A stretch of 64,000 bases of DNA from Pedobacter mucosus (GTDB lineage: Bacteria > Bacteroidota > Bacteroidia > Sphingobacteriales > Sphingobacteriaceae): the NCBI RefSeq assembly GCF_022200785.1, contig NZ_CP087585.1, positions 1,116,001 through 1,180,000 of the forward strand. Reading direction: 5' to 3'. The translations under genes were made by a program, and so were the position numbers. Each line of letters opens with the position of its first letter. The stretch's first letter is position 1. Positions 44,556 to 54,992 of the stretch are shown here, one piece after another. A model generated the notes under the pieces. That model did no database searches and was not told the origin of the DNA. It was given only the letters and a program-made list of their open reading frames with translations.

Positions 44556-45444
44556 TATAGCCGCATTTTTTACACTGGTTTTAATCGCTTTCGTAGGCAT
44601 CTCTTGTGTAAATGGAAAACATGATGATGGTAAAGAAAATGCTGGTGAAACAACTGCATCAAGTAAGGTAGTAAGCAATTTTCCATACGATTTAGAGAAT
44701 CCTGTTGAATATAATATGCCACAAAATTTATTTGAAATTTCTGGAATTGCCTTCTACAATGGCGACCCGAAAGATGTTTTTGCTATACAGGATGAGGATG
44801 GTGATTTGTTTCATTTAGGTTTAAGCGATAAAGAATCAAAGTTTACGAAATTCGGTGCGAAAGGCGATTATGAAGATTTAGCCATCATTAACAATTATGT
44901 GATTGTATTGAAAAGTAACGGGGAATTGCATACTTTCCCTCTCTCGGAGAGTAATAAAGCTGAAGCGGAAAACGTAGTTAAAACAAAAGATTTAGTTCCA
45001 AAAGCTGAGTACGAAGGTTTGGCAGCAGATGCAAAAAATAACATGGTTTATGTTTTAACAAAAGATAGTAAATCTGATTCTAAAGCTAAATCATCAAGCA
45101 TTTATGGCTTCAAATTTTCTGCCAATGGCACGCTTTCAGCAAGCGGACAATTTTCTTTATCTCACAAGGAGATAGAAAAATTTTCTGGAGCTGGTAAATC
45201 AAAATTCCGTCCATCTGCGTTAGCTAAAAATTTAAAAACTAATGAATGGTATGTACTTTCTTCTGTAAATAAGGTGCTTGTTATAACCGATGCTGATTTT
45301 AAAGTGAAAGCAGTGCATGCCTTAAATCCAAAGTTTTTTAATCAGCCTGAAGGGATTGCTTTTGATAAAAATAACAACTTATACATTTCAAATGAAGGTG
45401 GAACTTTATCTGCAGGAAACATTTTAATGTTTAAGCAGAAATAG
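44536..45444 (+). CDS. SdiA-regulated-like beta-propeller lipoprotein
   Basis: A 302-residue protein with a lipoprotein signal peptide (IAAFFTLVLIAFVGISC, likely lipidated Cys). The mature part shows repeated propeller blades, for example NLFEISGIAFYNGDPKDVFA, then AEYEGLAADAKNNMVYVLTK and FNQPEGIAFDKNNNLYISNE, as in SdiA-regulated/NHL-like proteins. Ligand unknown. It overlaps ppk1 by 20 bases and so belongs to the same operon. Confidence 0.8.
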   Translation: MKNLKINIAAFFTLVLIAFVGISCVNGKHDDGKENAGETTASSKVVSNFPYDLENPVEYNMPQNLFEISGIAFYNGDPKDVFAIQDEDGDLFHLGLSDKESKFTKFGAKGDYEDLAIINNYVIVLKSNGELHTFPLSESNKAEAENVVKTKDLVPKAEYEGLAADAKNNMVYVLTKDSKSDSKAKSSSIYGFKFSANGTLSASGQFSLSHKEIEKFSGAGKSKFRPSALAKNLKTNEWYVLSSVNKVLVITDADFKVKAVHALNPKFFNQPEGIAFDKNNNLYISNEGGTLSAGNILMFKQK

Positions 45445-45484
45445 TCGTTATTTTATTTTCTATCTTTAATGCTAAATTCCTAAA

Positions 45485-48400
45485 ATGACTAAAATATTTA
45501 CCCTATTTATATTTTTATTTTCATTCAATTTAATTGCATTTGCTCAAGATGATGTAAAATATCGAGTTATACTTTTTGGAGATGCAGGTGAAATGAATAC
45601 TGGTCAAATGCAGGATTTAAAAAATGCTGCGAAGCAAATTATCCCTAAAAAAACAACTGTTGTTTACCTTGGCGATAATATTTACCCAACGGGAATGGGC
45701 TTGCCAGGAAGTACTGAAGAAGAGGATACCAAGAAAATTTTACGATCTCAATTTGAACCCATGCGGAAGATGGGTGCAGCAGTTTATTTTGTTCCTGGTA
45801 ATCATGATTGGGATAAATCTGGACCAAATGGACTAGCGAAAATTAAAGCACAAGATGATTTTTTGCAAGCTCAAAATGATCCTTTACTTCAGCTTCTTCC
45901 TCACAATGGTTGTCCTGATCCAGTAGCTATAAACCTTACTGATAAACTTACTATTATTGCATACGATAGCGAATGGTGGCTTTTTCCATACAATAAATCT
46001 AATCCAAACGGCGAATGTGAATGCAAAACAAAAGATGAAGTGCTGGTTAAAATGGAGCAGCTTTTAGCCCAAAATAAAGATAAGGTAATCATCTTAACCT
46101 CTCACCATCCGTTTCAAAGTTATGGCCCACATGGAGGTTTTTTTAACTTGCGGAATCACCTTTTTCCACTTACTTCATTAAACAAAAACCTCTACATTCC
46201 TTTGCCTGTACTTGGTTCTGTTTATCCAATGCTGCGCTCAACTTTATTAAGTCCTGAAGACTTAAACCATCCTGCATATCGGGATATGATAAAATCTGTT
46301 AATGGAGTTTTTGGTGATTATCCAAATGTAACCTATGCCGCAGGCCACGAGCATGGTTTACAGCTTATTAAAAGTAAGCAATTGCAAATTATAAGTGGTT
46401 CTGGCTCAAAAGTTTCGCCCAATAAAGAAGGTAAAAATTCTTTATTTCATGAGATGCAACAAGGTTACGTGGTTGCTGATCAGCTGAAAAATAATGATAT
46501 GCGATATGAATATTACATCTATGCAGATTCTGGAGTTAAGCGTGTTTTTAGTTACATTAAAAAATTTGAAACCATTCCTTTAAAGGTTAGAAATAGAGAT
46601 AAACCACTTACAGCTGATAGTATTTTCGTTCGCATAAAGCCTGAATATGATAGCGTAGGAAGATTCCATAGAAAAGTTTTTGGAGAAAATTACCGCAAGG
46701 AATACGCTGAGAGAACTAAAGTTCCGGTTTTTAGGGTTTCGCAGATGTTAGGTGGTTTAAAAGCTACTCAGCAAGGCGGAGGAAATCAATCCAGATCTTT
46801 AAGGTTGGAAGATAAAAATGGGAAGGAATATGTTTTACGAAGTGTCGAAAAATATCCTGAAGTTTTACTTCCCGCCGGACTTAGAGAGACCTTTGCAAAA
46901 GATATTATTAAAGATAATATGTCTGCTCAACATCCGTTTTCGGCATTAGTTGTTCCCGAGCTTTCAAAAGCTGCAGGTATTCCACATACAAATCCTATTA
47001 TAGGCTGGGTTTCTCCTGATGATAATTTAGGTGAATTTGAACCGGCTTTTGCCAATACGCTTTGTCTATTTGAAGAAAGAGAACCTGATGGAGATTCAGA
47101 TAATTCTGCCAAAATGGATAAAAAGTTAACGGATGATAATGACAATACCGTTGATGGAGCCGCTTGGATAAAAGCAAGAGCTTTGGATGTTTTGCTTGGC
47201 GATTGGGACAGGCACGAAGGCCAATGGCGCTGGAAAAAAATCAAGACTGATGATGGCGATAAATATATTCCAATACCAAAAGATAGAGATCAGGTTTTTT
47301 TTATGTCTGATGGTTTTTTGCAGCGTTACACACAATCTTCGTCGCTATTGCCAATGATGCAAGGTTACGAACGACCGATAAAAGATATCAATTGGTTTTT
47401 ATGGGAAGGAAGAGAAATTAGTAGTCGATGGACCGCTAATATCGATGAAAAAGAATGGGATAAAATTGTAAAAGAGTTCTGTTCTAACTATAATGATCAG
47501 ATTTTTGAACGTGCCATCAGGAAGTTGCCAGAGCCAAGTTATTCATTACATCATGATGTGCTTTTGGCTACAATGAGAGATCGGATTGCAAAGCTGCCAA
47601 AAATGATGAATGATTATTACCACTTTTTTAACCGCATTGTAGATGTAGAAGTGACTAATAAGAATGAATTTATTCAAGTAAATGATGCTCCAGATAACAA
47701 GCTTGAAATAAAAATTAATAAAATATCCAAAGAAGGGGATGTTAAACAAGAGTTATTTAATCGTCTATTTGATCCAAAAGTTACCAAAGAGATAAGAATT
47801 TACATGCATAATGGCGATGATAGCCTTGTTTTGAATAACAAAAATGCAAGCATTAAACTTCGGATTATCGGTGGGAAAGGCAAAAAAAATTACGACTTTG
47901 AACATGTTAATAGTAGCGTAAAACTATATGGTAGAACCGATAAGGCTACCTATATTGGTGATGATAAAGATAAAATCAGAAAAATAATCTCTAATGACAC
48001 TTCGAATTTCAGTTACATTCCTAAAGATATGTACCGACGAAATTCTTATAATTTAAATGCAGGGTACAATAACGATGATGGAATTTTACTAGGCTTAATT
48101 TACAAGCAAACAAATCCAGGCTTTAGAAAACAACCTTACGGAAATTCGCAAACGCTTTCTTTTTTACACTCATTTTCTACCAGGGCATTCAGGTTTAATT
48201 ATAGAGGCGAATGGCTTAAGGCGCTTGGAAGGGCTGATTTTGTATTAAAAGGTGACGCTTATGCACCGAACAACACACAAAACTTTTTTGGTTTAGGTAA
48301 CGAAACCCGTTTTGATGAGCATGGCGATGATATAAAATATTACAGAGCAAGGTTTAATTTGTATCAAATTGATGCTGCCTTAAGATGGCGAAGACCAAAA

Positions 48401-49090
48401 TCATCGTTTAGCGTTGGGCCTTCTTTTCAATATTATAAATTGAATCAAGAAGAGAACGACGGGCGATTTATCCAGAATTCTGCTCAATTGCATTCTTCGG
48501 ATAGTTTAACGGTTCGAAATGAAAAGATGTTTGCAGGTGCAATTGTCAATTTCACAAATAATACCCGTGATAATGATTTGTTGCCAACTTTAGGAAGTTA
48601 TGTTGATTTTAAATTATTAGGATACAAAGGCGTAAACAAATATTCCAATTCTTACGGGCAATTTATTGCAAGCATTGCTTTGTATAAAAACTTAGATGGA
48701 AGAAAGAATTTTATTCTGGCTGATCGTTTTGGAGGTGGATTTACAGTTGGTAAACCAGCTTTTTATCAAGCATTATACCTTGGCGGACAAGGAAATTTAT
48801 TGGGGTACCGACAGTTTAGATTTGCAGGTGAGCAAAGCTTTTACAACAATTTAGAATTAAGAGCAAAACTAGGTGATTTGGTAAGCTACGTTTTACCAGG
48901 GCAAATAGGCTTGCTTGGTTTTTATGATGTTGGTCGCGTATGGAAACGTAATGAAGTTTCCAATGCTTGGCATCATGGGGTAGGAGCAGGCGTGTATTTC
49001 GCCCCAGCATCACTTACAGTTGTTCGATTTGTAATGGGCCACTCCACCGATGGATGGTATCCATATATTTCACTAAATTTTAGGTATTAA
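45485..49090 (+). CDS. Metallophosphoesterase fused to BamA/TamA-like outer-membrane barrel
   Basis: A 1201-residue protein with a signal peptide. Residues ~25-330 form a calcineurin-like phosphoesterase: LFGDAGEM, YLGDNIYPTG, VPGNHDW, LTSHHPFQSYGPH and GHEHGLQ, all metal-binding motifs present. A long middle region follows. The C-terminal ~350 residues are strand-rich and end ISLNFRY, matching the surface-antigen D15/BamA barrel type, with LGGQGNLLGYRQFRFAGEQ resembling the conserved barrel motif. It is thus an outer-membrane-anchored phosphatase, a fusion common in Bacteroidota. It starts 40 bases after the SdiA-regulated-like gene. Confidence 0.88.
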   Translation: MTKIFTLFIFLFSFNLIAFAQDDVKYRVILFGDAGEMNTGQMQDLKNAAKQIIPKKTTVVYLGDNIYPTGMGLPGSTEEEDTKKILRSQFEPMRKMGAAVYFVPGNHDWDKSGPNGLAKIKAQDDFLQAQNDPLLQLLPHNGCPDPVAINLTDKLTIIAYDSEWWLFPYNKSNPNGECECKTKDEVLVKMEQLLAQNKDKVIILTSHHPFQSYGPHGGFFNLRNHLFPLTSLNKNLYIPLPVLGSVYPMLRSTLLSPEDLNHPAYRDMIKSVNGVFGDYPNVTYAAGHEHGLQLIKSKQLQIISGSGSKVSPNKEGKNSLFHEMQQGYVVADQLKNNDMRYEYYIYADSGVKRVFSYIKKFETIPLKVRNRDKPLTADSIFVRIKPEYDSVGRFHRKVFGENYRKEYAERTKVPVFRVSQMLGGLKATQQGGGNQSRSLRLEDKNGKEYVLRSVEKYPEVLLPAGLRETFAKDIIKDNMSAQHPFSALVVPELSKAAGIPHTNPIIGWVSPDDNLGEFEPAFANTLCLFEEREPDGDSDNSAKMDKKLTDDNDNTVDGAAWIKARALDVLLGDWDRHEGQWRWKKIKTDDGDKYIPIPKDRDQVFFMSDGFLQRYTQSSSLLPMMQGYERPIKDINWFLWEGREISSRWTANIDEKEWDKIVKEFCSNYNDQIFERAIRKLPEPSYSLHHDVLLATMRDRIAKLPKMMNDYYHFFNRIVDVEVTNKNEFIQVNDAPDNKLEIKINKISKEGDVKQELFNRLFDPKVTKEIRIYMHNGDDSLVLNNKNASIKLRIIGGKGKKNYDFEHVNSSVKLYGRTDKATYIGDDKDKIRKIISNDTSNFSYIPKDMYRRNSYNLNAGYNNDDGILLGLIYKQTNPGFRKQPYGNSQTLSFLHSFSTRAFRFNYRGEWLKALGRADFVLKGDAYAPNNTQNFFGLGNETRFDEHGDDIKYYRARFNLYQIDAALRWRRPKSSFSVGPSFQYYKLNQEENDGRFIQNSAQLHSSDSLTVRNEKMFAGAIVNFTNNTRDNDLLPTLGSYVDFKLLGYKGVNKYSNSYGQFIASIALYKNLDGRKNFILADRFGGGFTVGKPAFYQALYLGGQGNLLGYRQFRFAGEQSFYNNLELRAKLGDLVSYVLPGQIGLLGFYDVGRVWKRNEVSNAWHHGVGAGVYFAPASLTVVRFVMGHSTDGWYPYISLNFRY

Positions 49091-49144
49091 ATTTGTGTAA
49101 CACAAACATTGGCTCAAAATCTAAGTATTACGTTATGCAGACCA

Positions 49145-49172
49145 TTTAATATTTGAGCAGTTTGTATATTTG
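49145..49172 (+). promoter_or_regulatory. Bacteroidota-type promoter before GAF protein gene
   Basis: TATATTTG at 49165-49172 matches the TAnnTTTG -7 box of Bacteroidota sigma factor. A T-rich -33-like element (TTTA at 49145) precedes it by 16 bases. It lies about 57 bases before the ATG at 49230. Confidence 0.5.
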
Positions 49173-49229
49173 TAATAAATTAGTTACTAATTATTTAACA
49201 TAACTTAACGTTATTAAAAAATATATACC

Positions 49230-51635
49230 ATGAATACCAATGTGATACAAGTACATAAAAATGAATGTATTCATTGCCAAGTGGAATCAAATTTATCTTT
49301 CCGACCCCTTGTTGAATACTTAAAAGGCAGATTGAAAACAGAAAAGTCTGTTAAATCTGAATTTTATAGATTTTTACTGCAAAAAATAGAGAAAGATGAT
49401 GTTCTTTTAGAGAGCGTTACCGCACAGGAATTATCCAAATATACTGATACCCTTGAATTGATATTTACTATTCTGACGCCTTTAATGGCCAACGAAGACG
49501 ATTTATTTTGGGCGCTAAGTACACCAATACCTGACGAGATATTCTTTAGTACAAATGCTTTTTATAAATTTTTTAAGGATCACGATCCAAAAAATAAAGT
49601 CACTAAAGATAACGAGCCAATTGAAAAAAAGCAGCTTAAATTTATCTACAACATCATTTTAGATCGTTTTTACAATTTTACTTCCGTGCTTAAAAATGAG
49701 ATTATTTATGCTCATTTAAATCAAGAGACTAAACTTACACAATACTATAATATTCAAACTGATACAAAGTTTGTAGATATTTTGCATAAAGGAGATTTAC
49801 CAGAAATTAACTTTGAGGAACTAGGTCAGCATTTTCAAAACGATTCTGAACTAGAATATCTAATGAAAAATCTTCCTTTAACTGATTTTCGTTTTGATGG
49901 ATTTAGTATTATCTCAATAACTGATGTTACTTTACAACATGCAATTGAAGGTATTCGTAATGCTTTGGTAGATCACAACTATCAATCAGATGCTTATACC
50001 CACGTTATCCAAGCTTTAAAATCATTAAGTGGAAACGGAAAATTAGAGTTTGGCCTAATGCCATTTTTGACGGTAAATAAAAAGCTTGTTTTTGATAATC
50101 AGGAATTTTCTCAAAGTATGCTAATAAATTCTGCAAAGGCATCAAATTTAGAAGAAGAAGTATTTTATTCACTGGTAGATAAATATAAAGAAAACCCAAG
50201 GGCAATATTTGTAAGCTCCATTACTGATGATCAAATTTTGCAAGATCCATTTCTTAAGGTTCTAAAAGCTGCTGGAGTATGTTCTTATTCGGTTTTGCCG
50301 GTTTATTATAATACTCAACTTGCAGGTGTTTTAGAGGTTTACTCTAATGAAGAAGTTGTTGTCGATGATAAATTATTATCTAGATTAAGGCCAGCTATGC
50401 CTTTGATTGGTCAGCTTTTTCAATACAGTATCGAAGAATTTGATTCCAAGATGGATGAAGTTTTGATGGATAAATTCACAGCTTTACAACCTTCTGTTCA
50501 GTGGAAATTTAATGAAGTGGTTTGGCACTTTTTACAACAAAATAAGAGTTATCATAAATTAAAAGAAATTGAAACAGTAACTTTTAAAAATATGTATCCT
50601 TTGTTTGGTGCGATTGATATTCGTAACTCAACAGTAGAAAGAAACAGAGCTTTAAAGGATGATATGGAAGTGCAATTGAATAGCTTAATTGATACTTTAA
50701 AGGCTATTAAAAAGCTGATTACTTTAGAGCTTACTGATAAGTTATTATTTAATTGTAAAGAATGGATAAAACATATTGGAGGTTTTGCTTCATCCAATGA
50801 AGAAAATAGATTGAATGAATTTTTAGAAGTGGAAGTTTACCCATTTTTATCCATTATTAAAGGCAATTATCCAAAAACTGCCGATATTATTAATCTTTAT
50901 TTCGAAGCAATTGTACCTGAAACAGGAGCGGCTTTTGAAAATCGCAGACAGCTTGAGGTTTCTATGCAATTAATAAATACAGAAGTTAGTCAGTATTTGG
51001 AGTCTGCACAAGTTAATCTACAGGCATCTTATCCTTGTTACTTCGCTAAATTTAGAACTGATGGTGTTGAATACGATATTTACATCGGTCAAGAAATTGC
51101 ACCTACAAAACCATTCGATCTTTTATATTTAAAAAATATTCGTCTATGGCAACTGACTTCGATGGCAGAAATTGCTCGTTTATCTAAAAGTTTAATTGGC
51201 GAAATGCCTCGTCCATTAGAAACAACGCAACTTATTTTTATTCATTCGAATGCAATTGATATTAGTTTCAGAAATGATGAACGCCGTTTTGATGTTGAAG
51301 GCGCTTATAATATCAGATACGAAGTTGTTAAAAAACGTATCGATAAAGTGATGATTAAAGGAACAACTGAAAGATTGACTCAGCCGCATAAAATTTCCAT
51401 GGTATATTTTAATGTAGAGGAAGCAAAAGAATATAAGGAATACATTAAATATATGCAAGGACAAGGTTATTTAAACGATGATTTAGAACAATTGGAATTG
51501 GACGAACTGCAAGGTGTTTCTGGATTAAAGGCCTTGCGTGTTGGTGTTAAGTTTTTAGAAACTAAGAAAATAAAAGAGGTTAAGACGGAAGTTAAAACCG
51601 TTAAAAAAGAAATGGAAAAACATTTGCAAAATTAG
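49230..51635 (+). CDS. GAF-domain protein, 801 aa
   Basis: An 801-residue soluble protein. A GAF-like ligand-binding domain lies at about residues 265-410 (FSQSMLINSAKASNLEEEVF ... VLPVYYNTQLAGVLEVYSNE). The rest is helical with no enzyme, kinase or DNA-binding motif. It may sense a small molecule and act on an unknown partner. N-terminal CIHC (Cys14/Cys17) could bind metal, but only two cysteines are seen. It is transcribed alone behind a probable TAnnTTTG promoter. Output unknown. Confidence 0.75.
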   Translation: MNTNVIQVHKNECIHCQVESNLSFRPLVEYLKGRLKTEKSVKSEFYRFLLQKIEKDDVLLESVTAQELSKYTDTLELIFTILTPLMANEDDLFWALSTPIPDEIFFSTNAFYKFFKDHDPKNKVTKDNEPIEKKQLKFIYNIILDRFYNFTSVLKNEIIYAHLNQETKLTQYYNIQTDTKFVDILHKGDLPEINFEELGQHFQNDSELEYLMKNLPLTDFRFDGFSIISITDVTLQHAIEGIRNALVDHNYQSDAYTHVIQALKSLSGNGKLEFGLMPFLTVNKKLVFDNQEFSQSMLINSAKASNLEEEVFYSLVDKYKENPRAIFVSSITDDQILQDPFLKVLKAAGVCSYSVLPVYYNTQLAGVLEVYSNEEVVVDDKLLSRLRPAMPLIGQLFQYSIEEFDSKMDEVLMDKFTALQPSVQWKFNEVVWHFLQQNKSYHKLKEIETVTFKNMYPLFGAIDIRNSTVERNRALKDDMEVQLNSLIDTLKAIKKLITLELTDKLLFNCKEWIKHIGGFASSNEENRLNEFLEVEVYPFLSIIKGNYPKTADIINLYFEAIVPETGAAFENRRQLEVSMQLINTEVSQYLESAQVNLQASYPCYFAKFRTDGVEYDIYIGQEIAPTKPFDLLYLKNIRLWQLTSMAEIARLSKSLIGEMPRPLETTQLIFIHSNAIDISFRNDERRFDVEGAYNIRYEVVKKRIDKVMIKGTTERLTQPHKISMVYFNVEEAKEYKEYIKYMQGQGYLNDDLEQLELDELQGVSGLKALRVGVKFLETKKIKEVKTEVKTVKKEMEKHLQN

Positions 51636-51684
51636 CAGATGCATTTAATGTTTGGGCTCTAATGATTAGCGGCCTAATTTGCAA

Positions 51685-53628
51685 TTAAAACCTCAGCTTC
51701 CCATCTTTAAATAAATCAAATGCAGTTTGATAATTTGCAATCCCTTCATTGATAATTTTTTTGGGAAAAATTGTTGGTTTCTGCTCATTTCTAATCTTAT
51801 TATAAAGGTAAGTATCTATCTTTCGGTGCGGACTTAACAGCACGATACTATCCCCTTTCATATAAACCAATTTTTGATATGTTCCTAAAAATATCCGTGG
51901 CTCATAGCTTTCGTTAAGTACATTTTTACCATAAAATTCGCTTTTATAATTCCATCCTAAAAAGCCCCACAGTGTTGGAAAAAGGTCTATTTGTGAAGTC
52001 ATTTTGGAGATATTCATTTTTGGTTGGTTTCTCAAATTCAATATTAAACATGGAATTTGATATTTAGAGATATCAATTTCATTTTTACCTGCGCTGCTAG
52101 CACAATGATCAGCAACAATAATTACAACTGTATTTTTATACCAGGCTTTTTTCTTTATTTTATCTAAAAATTGTCCAATTGCATAATCAGTGTATAAAAC
52201 TGCTGCTTCACGAGTTCCTGAGGGCATTTTTATTTGTTTTTCAGGAAATGTATATGGCCTATGATTTGAAGTAGTCATTATAAAATTGTTAAATAACTGA
52301 TGGTTCTTATACTTTTCATCAGCATTTTTGATAACAATATTAAAAATATCACCGTCACAAATTCCCCAGGCATTTTCAAAAGTTACCTCTTTATCCTGAA
52401 TAATTGTTCGGCTACCTTCGTAAGTTTCGTCTAATAGTTTCCTTCCTCTATCAACAATATTGTAACCATTCGTTCCGAAAAAGTGGTTCATGTTGTCGAA
52501 ATAGCCGTCTCCACCATAAAAAAATGTGTTGGTATAACCTTTATCTTTAAAAACATGTCCAACGGTAAAAAGATTCTCATTATCCATTCTTCTAACAATA
52601 CTACTTCCGGGTGTAGGTGGAATTGCCAAAGTTAACGCCTCCATCCCGCGAACAGTTCGTGTTCCTGTTGCATACATATTACTAAAAAAGACGCTATTAT
52701 CTGCAAGTGAATCCAAAATTGGTGTAATGTGTTGCGTATTGCCATAGTGTGCCAAAAATTCAGCACTTAAACTTTCAACGGTAATTAATATCACATTAGG
52801 CTTATAGGAAGAATTTGTTCCGGCAATGGTTCTAAAAATGGAGTTTCCTGACTGAAATATATCTGATTTTTCTTTTAACTGATTTCTAACAATAGTAAAG
52901 GCACTATCATTTCCTATTAAACTGTAAAAATCATGGTAGTTTAATTCATTATTTTTAAAAGCAGCAAAAAAAGAATAGATTCCAGCTTTCCCTAATTCAT
53001 TTGCATAACGATTGTTTCCTTTTTCTGGCCAACTGTTTTTAGCTATTAACGCAAAAAGTATTGCCGAAGTAATTAATGTTGACGATATTATTATTCGCTT
53101 ACTGGTTTTGACCTTACTCTCAAAACTCGATTTGAAAAGTTTTAGAATGTGAAAAATATAAGTAATCGCAATGGTTAATACTACCATTCCGGATATTAAT
53201 AAAGGCAATGGGTAAGATTCGTTTATGTTATGAATAACTTCGTAGGTGTAAATAAGATAATCTACCGCAATAAAATTAAACCTGCTTTCAAACTCCTGCC
53301 AGAACGTTAATTCAGCAAAAAAAGAAAAAAGAGTTGTAATCAATAAAAGCAAAAAAAAGATGATCGTTATTATTCTATTCCATTTTCTATAATAAAATCT
53401 ATCGGAAATAAGCATAAGGTACAATGCGTAAAAACTACTTAAAATTAATCCAGTTCCTATGTCGAAAAATAGTCCAAATGAGTATATTTTTAAAATTTCA
53501 ATAAAAGAAAAATCAGTTTGTTGGGTTGAACAAATAAATAAAATGTTGCGAATGATAAATGAAAAAAGGACAAAATAAGTTATAAATCCCATGAGAATGG
53601 AATATCGGCCCTTGAATATATTGGTCAT
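51685..53628 (-). CDS. LTA synthase-like membrane sulfatase/phosphoglycerol transferase
   Basis: A 647-residue protein with about five N-terminal transmembrane helices (residues ~10-210), followed by a periplasmic alkaline phosphatase/sulfatase fold. Motifs are VILITVESLSAEFLAHYGN (catalytic Thr), RGMEALTLAIPPTPGSSIVR, FYGGDGYFDNMNHFFG, TTSNHRPYTF and VVIIVADHCA. In Gram-negatives such proteins transfer phosphoglycerol or phosphoethanolamine to envelope glycans or lipids. Substrate unknown. ATG 53628 is used rather than a TTG at 53646. It lies downstream of a DUF2807 gene but is separated by a terminator. Confidence 0.88.
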   Translation of the reverse strand: MTNIFKGRYSILMGFITYFVLFSFIIRNILFICSTQQTDFSFIEILKIYSFGLFFDIGTGLILSSFYALYLMLISDRFYYRKWNRIITIIFFLLLLITTLFSFFAELTFWQEFESRFNFIAVDYLIYTYEVIHNINESYPLPLLISGMVVLTIAITYIFHILKLFKSSFESKVKTSKRIIISSTLITSAILFALIAKNSWPEKGNNRYANELGKAGIYSFFAAFKNNELNYHDFYSLIGNDSAFTIVRNQLKEKSDIFQSGNSIFRTIAGTNSSYKPNVILITVESLSAEFLAHYGNTQHITPILDSLADNSVFFSNMYATGTRTVRGMEALTLAIPPTPGSSIVRRMDNENLFTVGHVFKDKGYTNTFFYGGDGYFDNMNHFFGTNGYNIVDRGRKLLDETYEGSRTIIQDKEVTFENAWGICDGDIFNIVIKNADEKYKNHQLFNNFIMTTSNHRPYTFPEKQIKMPSGTREAAVLYTDYAIGQFLDKIKKKAWYKNTVVIIVADHCASSAGKNEIDISKYQIPCLILNLRNQPKMNISKMTSQIDLFPTLWGFLGWNYKSEFYGKNVLNESYEPRIFLGTYQKLVYMKGDSIVLLSPHRKIDTYLYNKIRNEQKPTIFPKKIINEGIANYQTAFDLFKDGKLRF

Positions 53629-53712
53629 GTTAAAAGTTTGGCGCAAGTTAGTTTATCATTCTGAAGAAATACTGAAGATTAAAATTTGATGATTAGTGTC
53701 TTATGATCAAAA

Positions 53713-53746
53713 AAAAAGGGAACAGATTGGTATCTGTTCCCTTTTT
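53713..53746 (-). terminator. Bidirectional-looking terminator after DUF2807 gene
   Basis: GGGAACAGAT (53718-53727) and ATCTGTTCCC (53732-53741) form a perfect 10-bp stem with a TGGT loop, extended by A- and T-tracts on both sides. It ends about 20 bases downstream of the DUF2807 gene stop. Confidence 0.9.
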
Positions 53747-53763
53747 AACTTATAATATAGTTT

Positions 53764-54378
53764 TTATTTTATTGAAGCAATTTCTTTTTCTACTGAGTTA
53801 GTTTCAATTGCAGTTTCGGTTGCGCTTATATTAGTTTTTAAGGCTGCAAATCTTTCGATTGTCAACTTTGAAGTTTTGCCCATTACTAAAGAGTGGTTAT
53901 CAGTCGATCCACTTAATTTTAATTCTGCATTATCTTTAATTATAGTATATAAACCTTCGGTGCTTGTATTTAAATCAGCATGTGCATTTCCATTTAAAAA
54001 TACTTGAAGAAATTTTATTGATATTTTACCATTAGTTTTAATCACTGCATTTTCTGATGCTTCGATTCTATAAATATCTTTTACATAGACTACTAATTTC
54101 GCAACATTTTTATCTGTCGAACTGATTCGAAGAATATCTCCATCTTGTACTATTTTTGCATTTCCAGTATTATCATCACTATAAGTTACGCCTTCGGTAA
54201 CTCTTTGTATTAAGGTTATTTCTACATTTCCTTTTACATAAACTCTTTTTACACTTACTGGTGCTGCAACTTTAATTTTACTTGATTCTACAGCTGATAC
54301 ACTTGTTGTAAACAATGTTGAAGTTAAAACAATAGCTGTTAAAGATGATGCGATTAGGTTTTGGATTGAATTTTTCAT
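53764..54378 (-). CDS. Head GIN/DUF2807-type exported protein
   Basis: A 204-residue protein with an N-terminal signal sequence (SLTAIVLTSTLFTTSVSA). The mature part is a strand-rich repeat domain (VYVKGNVEITLIQR, RISSTDKNVAKLVVYVKD, FLQVFLNGNAHADLN) as in DUF2807 beta-helix-like proteins. These are common exported proteins of Bacteroidota; function unknown. This copy is short, one DUF2807 unit. A strong terminator follows. Confidence 0.7.
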   Translation of the reverse strand: MKNSIQNLIASSLTAIVLTSTLFTTSVSAVESSKIKVAAPVSVKRVYVKGNVEITLIQRVTEGVTYSDDNTGNAKIVQDGDILRISSTDKNVAKLVVYVKDIYRIEASENAVIKTNGKISIKFLQVFLNGNAHADLNTSTEGLYTIIKDNAELKLSGSTDNHSLVMGKTSKLTIERFAALKTNISATETAIETNSVEKEIASIK

Positions 54379-54635
54379 AATATTTTAATTTATAATTATC
54401 TGTTGTTTAATTGATTAAGGTTTTTAATGTTTGTTTTGTAGATAAGACGCTGATAAACTAAAAACGTTGCAGCCCATATTGCATTTTTATACAAGCATTA
54501 TAAACCAATCGACAAACAGGCAATAATAGAAGACGAAAACAGGATAAATTTTCTGTTGATTGTAAAAAAAATTAAGAAGTTGTCTGCCGATTAATCTTTT
54601 CTTATCTTTAAAATCTTATTAACGTGAAAAATTCT

Positions 54636-54992
54636 ATGAGGAAAAAGGTTGTTCTTGTTCAGGATAATAAAGATATTTTGGAAATTATGGACCAAGTTTT
54701 GGTGGAAGAAGGATTTGATGTTATTGCATCACTAACAACCGATCCAATAGAAAAAATAGACCAAATTGATCCTGATCTTGTTGTTGTGGACGACTATATA
54801 AAAGGAAGAAAAAAAGGTTCAGAAGTTATAAATGCGCTAAAATCTGATCCTGACACAGAGGAGATTTCTGCGATATTGACTTCTACAGCTAATAATTTAC
54901 CAGAAATTGCAGAAGCTTGCAAAGCTGATGATTATATAGAAAAACCTTTTGACTTAGATTATATGGTAGATGTAGTAAAAAGAAACGCTTAA
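54636..54992 (+). CDS. Single-domain response regulator (CheY-like receiver)
   Basis: 118 residues covering only a receiver domain. The phospho-acceptor Asp lies in LVVVDDYIKG, the Thr/Ser in ILTSTANN and the conserved Lys in IEKPFD. The N-terminal acidic pair is VQDNKD. No output domain is present, so it should act by protein contact or pass phosphate on. I choose ATG 54636 (MRKKVVLVQD); GTG 54624 is also possible. It converges with the ABC1 kinase gene, overlapping by 4 bases. Confidence 0.85.
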   Translation: MRKKVVLVQDNKDILEIMDQVLVEEGFDVIASLTTDPIEKIDQIDPDLVVVDDYIKGRKKGSEVINALKSDPDTEEISAILTSTANNLPEIAEACKADDYIEKPFDLDYMVDVVKRNA

